Shown here: one piece after another, positions 41,167 through 48,265 of the stretch
Layout: each line of letters starts with the position of its first letter
Position numbering within the stretch: position 1 is the stretch's first letter
Source of the DNA: Fimenecus sp051881435
GTDB taxonomy: Bacteria; Bacillota; Clostridia; Oscillospirales; Acutalibacteraceae
NCBI GenBank assembly: GCA_051881435.1
Contig: JBJEPW010000016.1
Span: forward strand, 1-48,265
Reading direction: 5' to 3'
Length of the DNA: 48,265 bases
Position numbers and translations under genes: made by a program
Notes under the pieces: generated by a model
Seen by the model: only the letters and a program-made list of their open reading frames with translations
The model's database searches: none
Told to the model about the DNA's origin: nothing

Positions 41167-41765
41167 CCTCTCTTTGAAAACACACATCCGCAATAATTTT
41201 GGCGGTAGAGGTTATATTCACGGCTCAGCTCAATTGAACGCTTGAAGCCGTTTTTCTTTTTGAAATCGGAGGGCAGAAACTTTACGCCGTAAATCCCTGA
41301 CAACTCCTCCCCTATTTCATTGATTTTCGCCGCATTTTTGAGAGGACTTATGGTGAGTGTTGTGGTGAAATAATCGAACCCGTTTTCCGCCGCCGCTTTT
41401 GCCGTTTTTTCTAACCGTAAGCGGTAGCATTGAAAGCATCTCTCCCCGCCCTCACGGCAATTTTCAAGACCTTTTACCCTTTCGTAAAACCTTTCGCTTT
41501 CAAAATCACAGTCCAGCATTTTTACGGGATATTTTGTTTGGAGTTCCCCGATTAGCCGTTTTTGCTCCGACTTTCTGTGCTCATATTCGGCCTCGGGATA
41601 AATATTGGGGTTATAATAAAGCACGGTGATATTAAAATACCGGGAAAGATACTCAATGCAATAACTGCTGCACGGCGCACAACAGCTATGTAGCAACAGC
41701 TTGGGCGCAGACTGCAAATTTTCAATAATATTATCAAGTTTTTTCTGATAATTTATCTTTTCCAT
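41148..41765 (-). CDS. queH: Epoxyqueuosine reductase QueH
   Basis: Last step of queuosine biosynthesis in tRNA wobble position 34: reduces epoxyqueuosine to queuosine. 205 residues, QueH/DUF208 type (non-homologous to cobalamin-dependent QueG). Key cysteines: SCCAPC (27-32, CCxPC), ERCFQC (C110, C113) and the C-terminal NYCGC, which in the family hold a 4Fe-4S cluster and a second metal. NPNIYPEAEYEHRKSEQ and TTTLTISPLKN are also family blocks. No other que gene is nearby. Confidence 0.93.
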   Translation of the reverse strand: MEKINYQKKLDNIIENLQSAPKLLLHSCCAPCSSYCIEYLSRYFNITVLYYNPNIYPEAEYEHRKSEQKRLIGELQTKYPVKMLDCDFESERFYERVKGLENCREGGERCFQCYRLRLEKTAKAAAENGFDYFTTTLTISPLKNAAKINEIGEELSGIYGVKFLPSDFKKKNGFKRSIELSREYNLYRQNYCGCVFSKRGEKGTD

Positions 41766-41786
41766 AAATATGCCTCTGACAGAAGC

Positions 41787-41807
41787 GGCGGGAGCACAGC
41801 TCCCGCC
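41787..41807. repeat. Palindromic hairpin related to module C
   Basis: GGCGGGAGC-ACA-GCTCCCGCC, between the queH start and the CNNM stop. On the minus strand it is flanked by CAGGGCGGGAG, like the TAGGGCGGGGG of module C; it could end the CNNM transcript. Confidence 0.6.
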
Positions 41808-41822
41808 CTGATTTTAATCGTT

Positions 41823-43160
41823 TTATTTATCTTCCGTGGGGAGAATTTCCACCTTGACCTTACCTATGCGGCGGTCCTCAACATTGAGCACGGTAAACTT
41901 GATATTCTCAAAGGTTACCTCGTTCATTTCGCCGTCCTGTGGCAAAAAGCCCAAAACGCTGATAATATAGCCACCGATTGTATCGTAATCACCCTCGGGG
42001 AAGGTTTTGCCGATATGCTCCTCAACCTCTTCGATATCCGTAATACCGTCAACGGTAAAGGTTTTATCGTCTATAATTGAAAATTCATCGGATTCCTGGT
42101 CATATTCGTCCTGAATATTACCGACAATCGATTCAAGCACATCTTCAAGGGTTACAATACCTGCCGTGCCGCCGTATTCATCAACAACGACCGCCATTTG
42201 GACGCGCTTTTCCGTCATTTCCGAGAAAAGCTCACCGCAACGCTTTGTTTCGGGCACATAATATGCCTCACGCATTATATCCTTGATTGACTTTGTTTTA
42301 GGCAACGAGGTGCCCACATATTTTAAGAAGTCCTTAACATAAATAATTCCGATAATGTTATCGGGGTCCTCTTCATAAACGGGGATTCGTGAAAAACCGT
42401 TTTCGATGGAAAGCTTAACAGCCTCTGAAAGCCCCTCTTCAACATCAACACAAACCATATCCGTTCTGTGAGTCATAATATCGGCAACATCAATATCGTC
42501 AAACTCAAAGATATTGTCTATCATCTCTTTTTGGCTGTCTTCAATAACGCCCTTTTCGCCGCCCACATCAACCATCATACGGATTTCTTCCTCGGTAACG
42601 GTTTCTTCGTCGGCATGGGGATCAATGCCCATAATTCTCAAAACGCCGTTGGTTGAAAGAGACAAGAACTTAACAACGGGACGGGTGGCCGCCGCAACAA
42701 AGGTTAAAACGGGCGCCGCCATAAATGCCATTTTTTCGGATTTCTGCATGGCTATCTTTTTGGGAACAAGCTCACCCAGAACAAGCGAAAAATAAGACAT
42801 TATCAGGGTAATAACAACTGTGGAAAAGCCGCTGATTACGCTTATGGGTATAACCTTTACAACCGCCGTTTTTGAAATAGCGTCGGCAAGCATTACCGCA
42901 AAAGACTGTGCCGCGGTTGCAGATGTTAAAAAGCCTGCCAAGGTTACGCCGATTTGAATTGTTGACAGAAACGAGCTTGAACTTTCCGTCAGTTTTTTTA
43001 TTTGCTTTGCTTTTTTATTGCCGGATTCAGCCATTTTTTCGATTTTATTATCGTTTAACGAGATAACCGCTATTTCCGACATTGCAAAAAACGCATTGAC
43101 CAAAATCAATGCAAACAGGATTACTATTTTCAGAATAATACTCCCGGGGTCTGCGTCCAT
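41823..43160 (-). CDS. CNNM/CorC-type membrane protein (hemolysin-family)
   Basis: A 445-residue protein with a DUF21/CNNM membrane domain (about 1-190, four hydrophobic segments; NAFFAMSEIAVISLNDNKIE and LVLGELVPKKIAMQ are family blocks), two CBS domains (about 205-330; THRTDMVCVD, GFSRIPVYEEDPDNIIGI, VVDEYGGTAGIVTLEDVLE) and a C-terminal CorC_HlyC domain. Family members act in magnesium efflux; haemolysin is a historical name. Start ATG 43160 with GGAGAGG upstream. Divergent from nifJ. Confidence 0.92.
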   Translation of the reverse strand: MDADPGSIILKIVILFALILVNAFFAMSEIAVISLNDNKIEKMAESGNKKAKQIKKLTESSSSFLSTIQIGVTLAGFLTSATAAQSFAVMLADAISKTAVVKVIPISVISGFSTVVITLIMSYFSLVLGELVPKKIAMQKSEKMAFMAAPVLTFVAAATRPVVKFLSLSTNGVLRIMGIDPHADEETVTEEEIRMMVDVGGEKGVIEDSQKEMIDNIFEFDDIDVADIMTHRTDMVCVDVEEGLSEAVKLSIENGFSRIPVYEEDPDNIIGIIYVKDFLKYVGTSLPKTKSIKDIMREAYYVPETKRCGELFSEMTEKRVQMAVVVDEYGGTAGIVTLEDVLESIVGNIQDEYDQESDEFSIIDDKTFTVDGITDIEEVEEHIGKTFPEGDYDTIGGYIISVLGFLPQDGEMNEVTFENIKFTVLNVEDRRIGKVKVEILPTEDK

Positions 43161-43353
43161 AGAACAAAACCTCTCCTTAATATTTATAAAATGTATATTC
43201 GTACAGAATATCATTGTATATTTTATACTAAAATATGTATTTCGTCAAGCACGGCAAAGATTTGTTAAACTATTGTTTACAAACAAACAAAAGATTAGGG
43301 AAAAAAGGGTAAAATTTCATCAAAGTTTAAGCACATTTTTAAGTCAAAATCTA

Positions 43354-43382
43354 TTTACATTTCACGAGAAAGGTGTTATTAT
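43354..43382 (+). promoter_or_regulatory. Promoter of nifJ
   Basis: TTTACA, 17-base spacer, TATTAT, about 58 bases before the ATG. Confidence 0.65.
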
Positions 43383-43440
43383 TTATTTTGTATGATTGTG
43401 TCATAACTCTATATACAAATCCATCAAGGAGGAAATAAAA

Positions 43441-46400
43441 ATGGCAGAAAAAAAGACCCCCATAGTCAGAAAATCAAAGACTATGGACGGTAATACCGCC
43501 GCTGCTCATGTATCATACGCTTTCACAGAAGTAGCAGGTATTTACCCGATTACCCCCTCAAGCCCCATGGCTGACTATGTTGACCAGTGGTCCGCACAGG
43601 GCTTAAAGAACATTTTCGGCACTCAGGTTCGTGTTGCCGAGATGCAGTCCGAGGCAGGCGCCGCAGGTACCGTTCACGGTTCTCTTGCAGCAGGTGCTCT
43701 TACCACAACTTATACAGCTTCTCAGGGACTTCTTCTTATGATTCCCAATATGTATAAGATTGCAGGTGAGCTTCTCCCCTCGGTTTTCCACGTTTCAGCC
43801 CGTTGTGTAGCTTCACACGCACTTAACATTTTCGGTGACCATTCAGACGTTTATGCTTGCCGTCAGACAGGCTTTGCAATGCTCGCCGAGGGAAATGTTC
43901 AGGAGGTTATGGATTTAGGCGCTGTTGCTCACCTTGCTACAATCGAGAGCAGAGTTCCCTTCCTCAACTTCTTTGACGGTTTCCGTACATCACACGAAAT
44001 TCAGAAAATCAAGGTTTGGGATTATGAAGATCTCAAAGAGATGTGCAATATGGACGCTGTTAAAGCATTCCGTAAGCGCGCTCTTAACCCCGAGCGTCCC
44101 GTAATGCGCGGTTCTCACGAGAACGGCGATATCTTCTTCCAGCACAGAGAAGCTTGCAACAGCTACTATGACGCTGTTCCCGCTATTGTTGAGAAGTATA
44201 TGGACAAGGTTAACGAGAAGCTGGGCACGGACTACAAGCTCTTCAACTACTACGGTGCTCCCGATGCTGACAGAGTTATTGTTGCAATGGGCTCCGTATG
44301 CGACGTTGCGGAAGAAGTTATCGACTACCTGACCGCAAAGGGCGAAAAAGTCGGTCTTGTTAAGGTTCGTCTTTACAGACCTTTCTCCGCTGCAAAGCTC
44401 TGCGAGGCTATCCCCGCAACAGCTAAGAAAATTGCAGTTCTTGACAGAACAAAGGAACCCGGCTCAATCGGTGAGCCCCTCTTCCTTGATGTTGTTGCCG
44501 CTCTTAACGAGATGGGCAGAACGGCAAAGGTTTGCGGCGGCCGTTACGGCTTAGGTTCAAAGGATACTCCTCCCTCAAGCATTTTTGCGGTTTACGAGCA
44601 TCTTAATAAAGAAACTCCCGAGCGTCAGTTCACTCTCGGCATCAACGACGATGTTACTCATCTTTCACTTGAAGAAAAGCCTGCTCCCAACACTGCGGCA
44701 GAAGGCACAATCGAGTGCAAGTTCTGGGGTCTCGGCGGTGACGGTACAGTCGGCGCTAACAAGGACTCCATCAAGATTATCGGTGACCACACCGACAAGT
44801 ATGTTCAGGCATACTTCCAGTACGACTCAAAGAAAACAGGCGGTATCACAATTTCTCACCTCCGTTTCGGCGACAAGCCCATCAAGAGCCCGTACTACAT
44901 CAACAAGGCTGACTTTGTTGCCTGCCACAACCCCTCATACATTGAAAAGGGTTACAAGATGGTTCAGGATGTTAAGCCCGGCGGTGTATTCCTTATCAAC
45001 TGCCAGTGGGATGCGGCAGAGCTTGCTGAAAAGCTTAACGCTGAAACAAAGCAGTACATCGCAAAGAACAACATTCAGCTTTACACTGTTAACGCTATTG
45101 ACCTTGCCGCGCAGATCGGTCTCGGTAAGCGTACAAATACAGTTTTGCAGTCTGCTTTCTTCTCACTTTCAAAGGTTCTTCCCGAGGCTGAGGCAATCGG
45201 CTACATGAAGGAAAAAGCCCAGAAGTTCATGAAGAAGGGTAAAGAAATCGTTGAAATGAACGAAAAGGCTATCGACGCAGGCGCAACAGCTTATGTTAAG
45301 ATTGATGTTCCCGCTGACTGGGCAAATGCAGTTGACACTGCCGCTGTTGAGGCAGAGAACGGTCCTGCAAAGCTTGTTAAGATGGTTGACAACATCATGA
45401 AGCCTGTTGGCAAGATGGACGGTGACTCACTTCCCGTTTCCGTTTTCGTTGACCACGCTGACGGTACATTCGAGCAGGGCGCATCCGCTTACGAGAAGCG
45501 CGGCGTTGCAGTTATGGTTCCCGAGTGGAACGGCAGCACATGCGCACAGTGCAATAAGTGTGCTTATGTTTGCCCCCATGCTACAATCCGTCCTTATGCT
45601 CTTAATGCAGACGAGGCTGCTAATGCTCCCGCAAGCGCAACAATCGTTGACAAAAAGGGTAAGGGCAAGGATACATACAAGTACACAATGGCTGTTTCTC
45701 CCATGGACTGCATGGGCTGCGGCGTATGCATCGGTGTTTGTCCCACAGACTCCTTGAAGATGGTTCCCAGAGAGAGCCAGGACTACAAGCAGGAAGCATT
45801 CAACTATATGGTTGAAAATGTTTCCGTTAAGGAAGACCTTGCTAACAACACAGTAATCGGCAGTCAGTTCAAGACTCCTCTCCTTGAGTTCTCCGGCTCC
45901 TGCGCAGGCTGTGCCGAGACATCTTATGCAAGACTTATTACACAGCTCTTCGGCGACAGAATGTATATCTCCAACGCAACAGGCTGTTCCTCAATTTGGG
46001 GCGGACCTGCCGCTACATCTCCTTATACCGTAAACAAGGACGGTCACGGTCCTGCATGGGCTAACTCACTGTTCGAGGACAACGCAGAGCACGGCTTTGG
46101 TATGTATCTCGGTCAGAAGGCTATCAGAAACCGTCTTATCGCTGATGTTGAAGCTATCGTTGCTGAGGGCAAAGCTCCCGCAGAGGTTATGGACGCCTGC
46201 AAGGCATACCTTGATACTCTTGAGGACGGCGACAAGAACACAGCCGCTTCCAAGGCTCTTGTTAAGGCTCTTGAAACTCTCGACTGCGATTGCGAAACAC
46301 GCAAGGATATCCTTGAAAACAGCGAATACCTCTCAAAGAAATCTGTATGGATTTTCGGCGGCGACGGTTGGGCATACGACATCGGCTTCGGCGGTGTTGA

Positions 46401-47004
46401 CCATGTTCTCGCCAGCGGTGAGGATGTAAACATCATGGTATTCGATACCGAGGTTTACTCAAATACAGGCGGTCAGGCATCTAAGGCCTCCAACATCGGT
46501 CAGGTTGCACAGTTTGCCGCCGCAGGTAAGGCAGTTGCAAAGAAGAGCCTTGCCGAAATCGCTATGAGCTACGGTTATGTTTATGTTGCTCAGATTGCTA
46601 TGGGCGCTGACCAGAATCAGACAATCAAGGCTCTCACAGAGGCTGAGGCATATCACGGTCCCTCAATTGTTATTGCATACGCACCCTGCGAGATGCACTC
46701 AATCAAGGGCGGTATGGTTAACTGCCAGGCTGAAATGAAGAAAGCTGTTGACTGCGGTTACTGGAATATGTTCCGTTACAACCCCGCACTCAAAGCTGAG
46801 GGCAAGAACCCGTTCTCAATCGACAGCAAGGAAGCATCTACAAGCTACCGTGACTTCATTATGAACGAGGCTCGTTACTCTTCACTTTCACGCGCATTCC
46901 CCGAAAGAGCAGAGGCTCTCTTCACCAAGGCTGAGGATACAGCTAAGGCAAGATATGAGCATCTTATGCGCCTTAAAGCTCTCTATGCTCCCGAAGAGGA
47001 ATAA
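43441..47004 (+). CDS. nifJ: Pyruvate:ferredoxin (flavodoxin) oxidoreductase
   Basis: Single-chain PFOR of 1187 residues, the normal length. Oxidises pyruvate to acetyl-CoA and CO2 and reduces ferredoxin, the core of anaerobic energy metabolism. Seen: EVAGIYPITPSSPMADYVD (N-terminal pyruvate domain), the gamma domain (WGLGGDGTVGANKDSIKII), two 4Fe-4S motifs from about residue 701 (CAQCNKCAYVCPH and CMGCGVCIGVCP), and the TPP domain with CAGCAETSYARL, GCSSIWGG, and VFDTEVYSNTGGQASKAS. AAGGAGG site upstream of ATG 43441. Codon use is strongly biased toward C-ending and optimal codons compared with neighbours, fitting very high expression. Confidence 0.98.
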   Translation: MAEKKTPIVRKSKTMDGNTAAAHVSYAFTEVAGIYPITPSSPMADYVDQWSAQGLKNIFGTQVRVAEMQSEAGAAGTVHGSLAAGALTTTYTASQGLLLMIPNMYKIAGELLPSVFHVSARCVASHALNIFGDHSDVYACRQTGFAMLAEGNVQEVMDLGAVAHLATIESRVPFLNFFDGFRTSHEIQKIKVWDYEDLKEMCNMDAVKAFRKRALNPERPVMRGSHENGDIFFQHREACNSYYDAVPAIVEKYMDKVNEKLGTDYKLFNYYGAPDADRVIVAMGSVCDVAEEVIDYLTAKGEKVGLVKVRLYRPFSAAKLCEAIPATAKKIAVLDRTKEPGSIGEPLFLDVVAALNEMGRTAKVCGGRYGLGSKDTPPSSIFAVYEHLNKETPERQFTLGINDDVTHLSLEEKPAPNTAAEGTIECKFWGLGGDGTVGANKDSIKIIGDHTDKYVQAYFQYDSKKTGGITISHLRFGDKPIKSPYYINKADFVACHNPSYIEKGYKMVQDVKPGGVFLINCQWDAAELAEKLNAETKQYIAKNNIQLYTVNAIDLAAQIGLGKRTNTVLQSAFFSLSKVLPEAEAIGYMKEKAQKFMKKGKEIVEMNEKAIDAGATAYVKIDVPADWANAVDTAAVEAENGPAKLVKMVDNIMKPVGKMDGDSLPVSVFVDHADGTFEQGASAYEKRGVAVMVPEWNGSTCAQCNKCAYVCPHATIRPYALNADEAANAPASATIVDKKGKGKDTYKYTMAVSPMDCMGCGVCIGVCPTDSLKMVPRESQDYKQEAFNYMVENVSVKEDLANNTVIGSQFKTPLLEFSGSCAGCAETSYARLITQLFGDRMYISNATGCSSIWGGPAATSPYTVNKDGHGPAWANSLFEDNAEHGFGMYLGQKAIRNRLIADVEAIVAEGKAPAEVMDACKAYLDTLEDGDKNTAASKALVKALETLDCDCETRKDILENSEYLSKKSVWIFGGDGWAYDIGFGGVDHVLASGEDVNIMVFDTEVYSNTGGQASKASNIGQVAQFAAAGKAVAKKSLAEIAMSYGYVYVAQIAMGADQNQTIKALTEAEAYHGPSIVIAYAPCEMHSIKGGMVNCQAEMKKAVDCGYWNMFRYNPALKAEGKNPFSIDSKEASTSYRDFIMNEARYSSLSRAFPERAEALFTKAEDTAKARYEHLMRLKALYAPEEE

Positions 47005-47034
47005 TTTAATCTTAATTAAATTAGGATAAACATA

Positions 47035-47086
47035 TGCCGTAACAAAGGTTTTGAAATTCAGTAAAAACATTTGTTACGGCATTTTT
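47035..47086 (+). terminator. Terminator of nifJ
   Basis: TGCCGTAACAAA pairs with TTTGTTACGGCA, followed by five T. Confidence 0.9.
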
Positions 47087-47138
47087 CATATTGTAATAAA
47101 AATTTATTCTGTTTTATTGACGCTACAGATGTTTTTTG

Positions 47139-47167
47139 TTGTAATATTAAGACTGTTGTGGTAGAAT
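47139..47167 (+). promoter_or_regulatory. Promoter of the antitoxin-Fic pair
   Basis: TTGTAA, 17-base spacer, TAGAAT, followed by GAGGAG before the antitoxin ATG. Confidence 0.65.
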
Positions 47168-47193
47168 ATATTAAAATACAGAGGAGTGATTTT

Positions 47194-47379
47194 ATGTCAC
47201 CACAGGCTGAAGCAAGAAGAAAAAATGCAATTATTGTTGCAAATACTTTAAACAAAATTGAAGGAGTACCTGTAACAGATTTTGCCATAGAACTTTCTGC
47301 AAAATGGGCAAAAGGTGAGATTTCAGGAATCCAAATGCGTGAAATGTTAATAAAAAAGCATAAGAGGACTTCACTGTGA
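47194..47379 (+). CDS. VbhA-like antitoxin
   Basis: A 61-residue helical protein immediately upstream of a Fic gene with a 4-base overlap (GTGA), the arrangement of class I Fic antitoxins. The family's inhibitory helix normally has S/T-x-x-x-E-G; here the segment is VANTLNKIEG, where the Ser/Thr position aligned to the Glu is Leu and the Thr is one residue further away. The rest (FAIELSAKWAKGEISGIQMREMLIKKH) matches the C-terminal helices of VbhA-type antitoxins. Start ATG 47194 with GAGGAG upstream. Confidence 0.82.
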   Translation: MSPQAEARRKNAIIVANTLNKIEGVPVTDFAIELSAKWAKGEISGIQMREMLIKKHKRTSL

Positions 47380-48089
47380 ACAATGATTTTTATTTAATCG
47401 ACAACAGTTCTGTCTTAAAAAATATTCTCGGTATTACAAATGAAGATGAACTCGACTTGGCTGAAGCCGAGTTATCCCGTGCGAATATGATACTGCTGTA
47501 TGAAAACGGATTTAACGATTTTTCATCCAATGGCTTGTGTTTTATACACAAAACTCTTTTCGGTGATATTTATGAATGGGCGGGACAATATAGAAAAATC
47601 AATATAAGAAAAAGAGAAACACTGTTAGCAGGTCAAAGTGTATGGTATTCTGATTGCTTGAATATTGAAAATGACTTAAACGCAGCATGGGAAAACATAC
47701 ACCGTGTTAAGTGGTCTAAGCTAAACAAAAATGATTTTGCTAAACAAGTTGCAAGACTGTTTCCCGCTTTATGGCAGGTGCACCCCTTTCGTGAAGGTAA
47801 CACACGAACTACGGTAATGATGATGACTTTCTTTGTTGAGAACTACGGATATTATTTCGATCAAAGGCTAATGGCAGAAAGTGCCGGCTATGTTCGCGAT
47901 GCTTTTGTTTTGGCTTGCTTTGGCGAACATTCGGAATTTGAGCATTTAGAAAAAATTTTGTGTGACGCAATTTGCACAAAACCTGTTAATTACGATGACA
48001 TTGATGACATTGATAACGATAAACAGAAACTATATGAAAGCTATATATCAAAAGACTATATACCAACAAAGCACGAGTATATTAAATAA
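47376..48089 (+). CDS. Fic family protein (putative AMP-transferase toxin)
   Basis: A 237-residue Fic protein. Fic motif HPFREGNTR at 136-144 with the catalytic His136, the flap GDIYEWAGQYRKINIRK (63-79), and an N-terminal helix lead-in. Class I Fic toxins transfer AMP to targets such as DNA gyrase and topoisomerase IV (VbhT, FicT) and are held off by the antitoxin encoded just before. Start GTG 47376 overlaps the antitoxin stop, so the two are co-translated. The C-terminal extension (about 190-237) is acidic and has no recognised domain. The target is unknown. Confidence 0.9.
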   Translation: MNNDFYLIDNSSVLKNILGITNEDELDLAEAELSRANMILLYENGFNDFSSNGLCFIHKTLFGDIYEWAGQYRKINIRKRETLLAGQSVWYSDCLNIENDLNAAWENIHRVKWSKLNKNDFAKQVARLFPALWQVHPFREGNTRTTVMMMTFFVENYGYYFDQRLMAESAGYVRDAFVLACFGEHSEFEHLEKILCDAICTKPVNYDDIDDIDNDKQKLYESYISKDYIPTKHEYIK

Positions 48090-48130
48090 TAATTATGAAC
48101 TTAAAGAGATTTTCTCATAAAGGCATAGCA

Positions 48131-48165
48131 AAACCCGCAGTGTGCGAATACACTGCGGGTTAAAT
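48131..48165. terminator. Terminator after the fic gene
   Basis: AACCCGCAGTGT-GCGAAT-ACACTGCGGGTT, a perfect 12-bp stem, with AAATTTT on the plus side and TTTTGC on the minus side; could serve both directions. Nothing else is supported in 48166-48265 except a weak T-arm-like sequence. Confidence 0.8.
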
Positions 48166-48265
48166 TTTAAGTATATATATGGTTTTATTCCGTTTTTGAT
48201 TTTTCCTTGGTTAAGGTGAGGGGAGTTGAACCCGATATGGTTTAAAACGGCATATTTTCGCCTGA

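Noticed and set aside
44585..45208. 207-codon frame inside nifJ
   Set aside because: Serine/threonine-rich alternate-frame translation of nifJ without start signals or family similarity.

Overview
The window looks like the chromosome of an anaerobic low-to-moderate-GC Bacillota (class Clostridia, gut Oscillospirales/Ruminococcus type). Supporting signs are a single-chain pyruvate:ferredoxin oxidoreductase, formate-THF ligase behind a ZTP riboswitch, ThyX in place of ThyA, QueH, RNase M5, BspA-like leucine-rich repeats, many zinc-ribbon membrane proteins, strong AGGAGG ribosome binding sites and near-consensus sigma-A promoters. The taxon is an inference; no rRNA gene is present.

Layout. 79-9640 (minus): a housekeeping run alaS, HIT protein, comEC, holA, RNase M5, acyl-CoA ligase, FMN oxidoreductase, trxA. 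9716-12435 (plus): a two-component pair (7TM-type histidine kinase and a response regulator with a SARP-like output domain). 12452-14404: consensus promoter, ZTP riboswitch, terminator and fhs. 14482-16122 (mostly minus): an orphan polymorphic-toxin tail with a probable immunity gene, a formate/nitrite-family channel, a 3'-half tRNA remnant and tRNA-Gln(CTG). 16185-23034: an XRE regulator divergent from a five-gene operon of zinc-ribbon/membrane proteins and a Bmp-family lipoprotein, with perfect palindromes in the promoter. 23058-26844 (minus): GH110-like beta-helix protein, cell-wall amidase and a double-length ThyX. 27029-33337 (plus): tmk, DUF2156, GNAT, DJ-1, 5-formyl-THF cyclo-ligase, mltG and a U32 peptidase. 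33401-35147: aldo/keto reductase divergent from trmB. 35148-40386: an accessory segment of about 5 kb with modular palindromic repeats, a BspA-like surface protein, broken cell-wall-binding repeats and a second XRE/zinc-ribbon/lipoprotein locus. It is bracketed by intact trmB and a 96%-identical copy of its last 137 bases. 40387-48089: GNAT, a 41-residue zinc-ribbon protein, queH, a CNNM/CorC membrane protein, nifJ and a VbhA-like/Fic toxin-antitoxin pair.

How the genes fit together. One-carbon and thymidylate metabolism recurs (fhs under ZTP control, a possible formate channel, 5-formyl-THF cyclo-ligase, ThyX divergent from tmk), and nifJ supplies acetyl-CoA and reduced ferredoxin. Cell-envelope functions (CwlD-like amidase, MltG, LRR surface protein) form a second theme. 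The most novel-looking material is the pair of similarly built XRE-controlled zinc-ribbon loci, the trmB-tail duplication around one of them, the out-of-frame gene ending of the LRR protein, and the toxin-tail and tRNA-half remnants around 15 kb.
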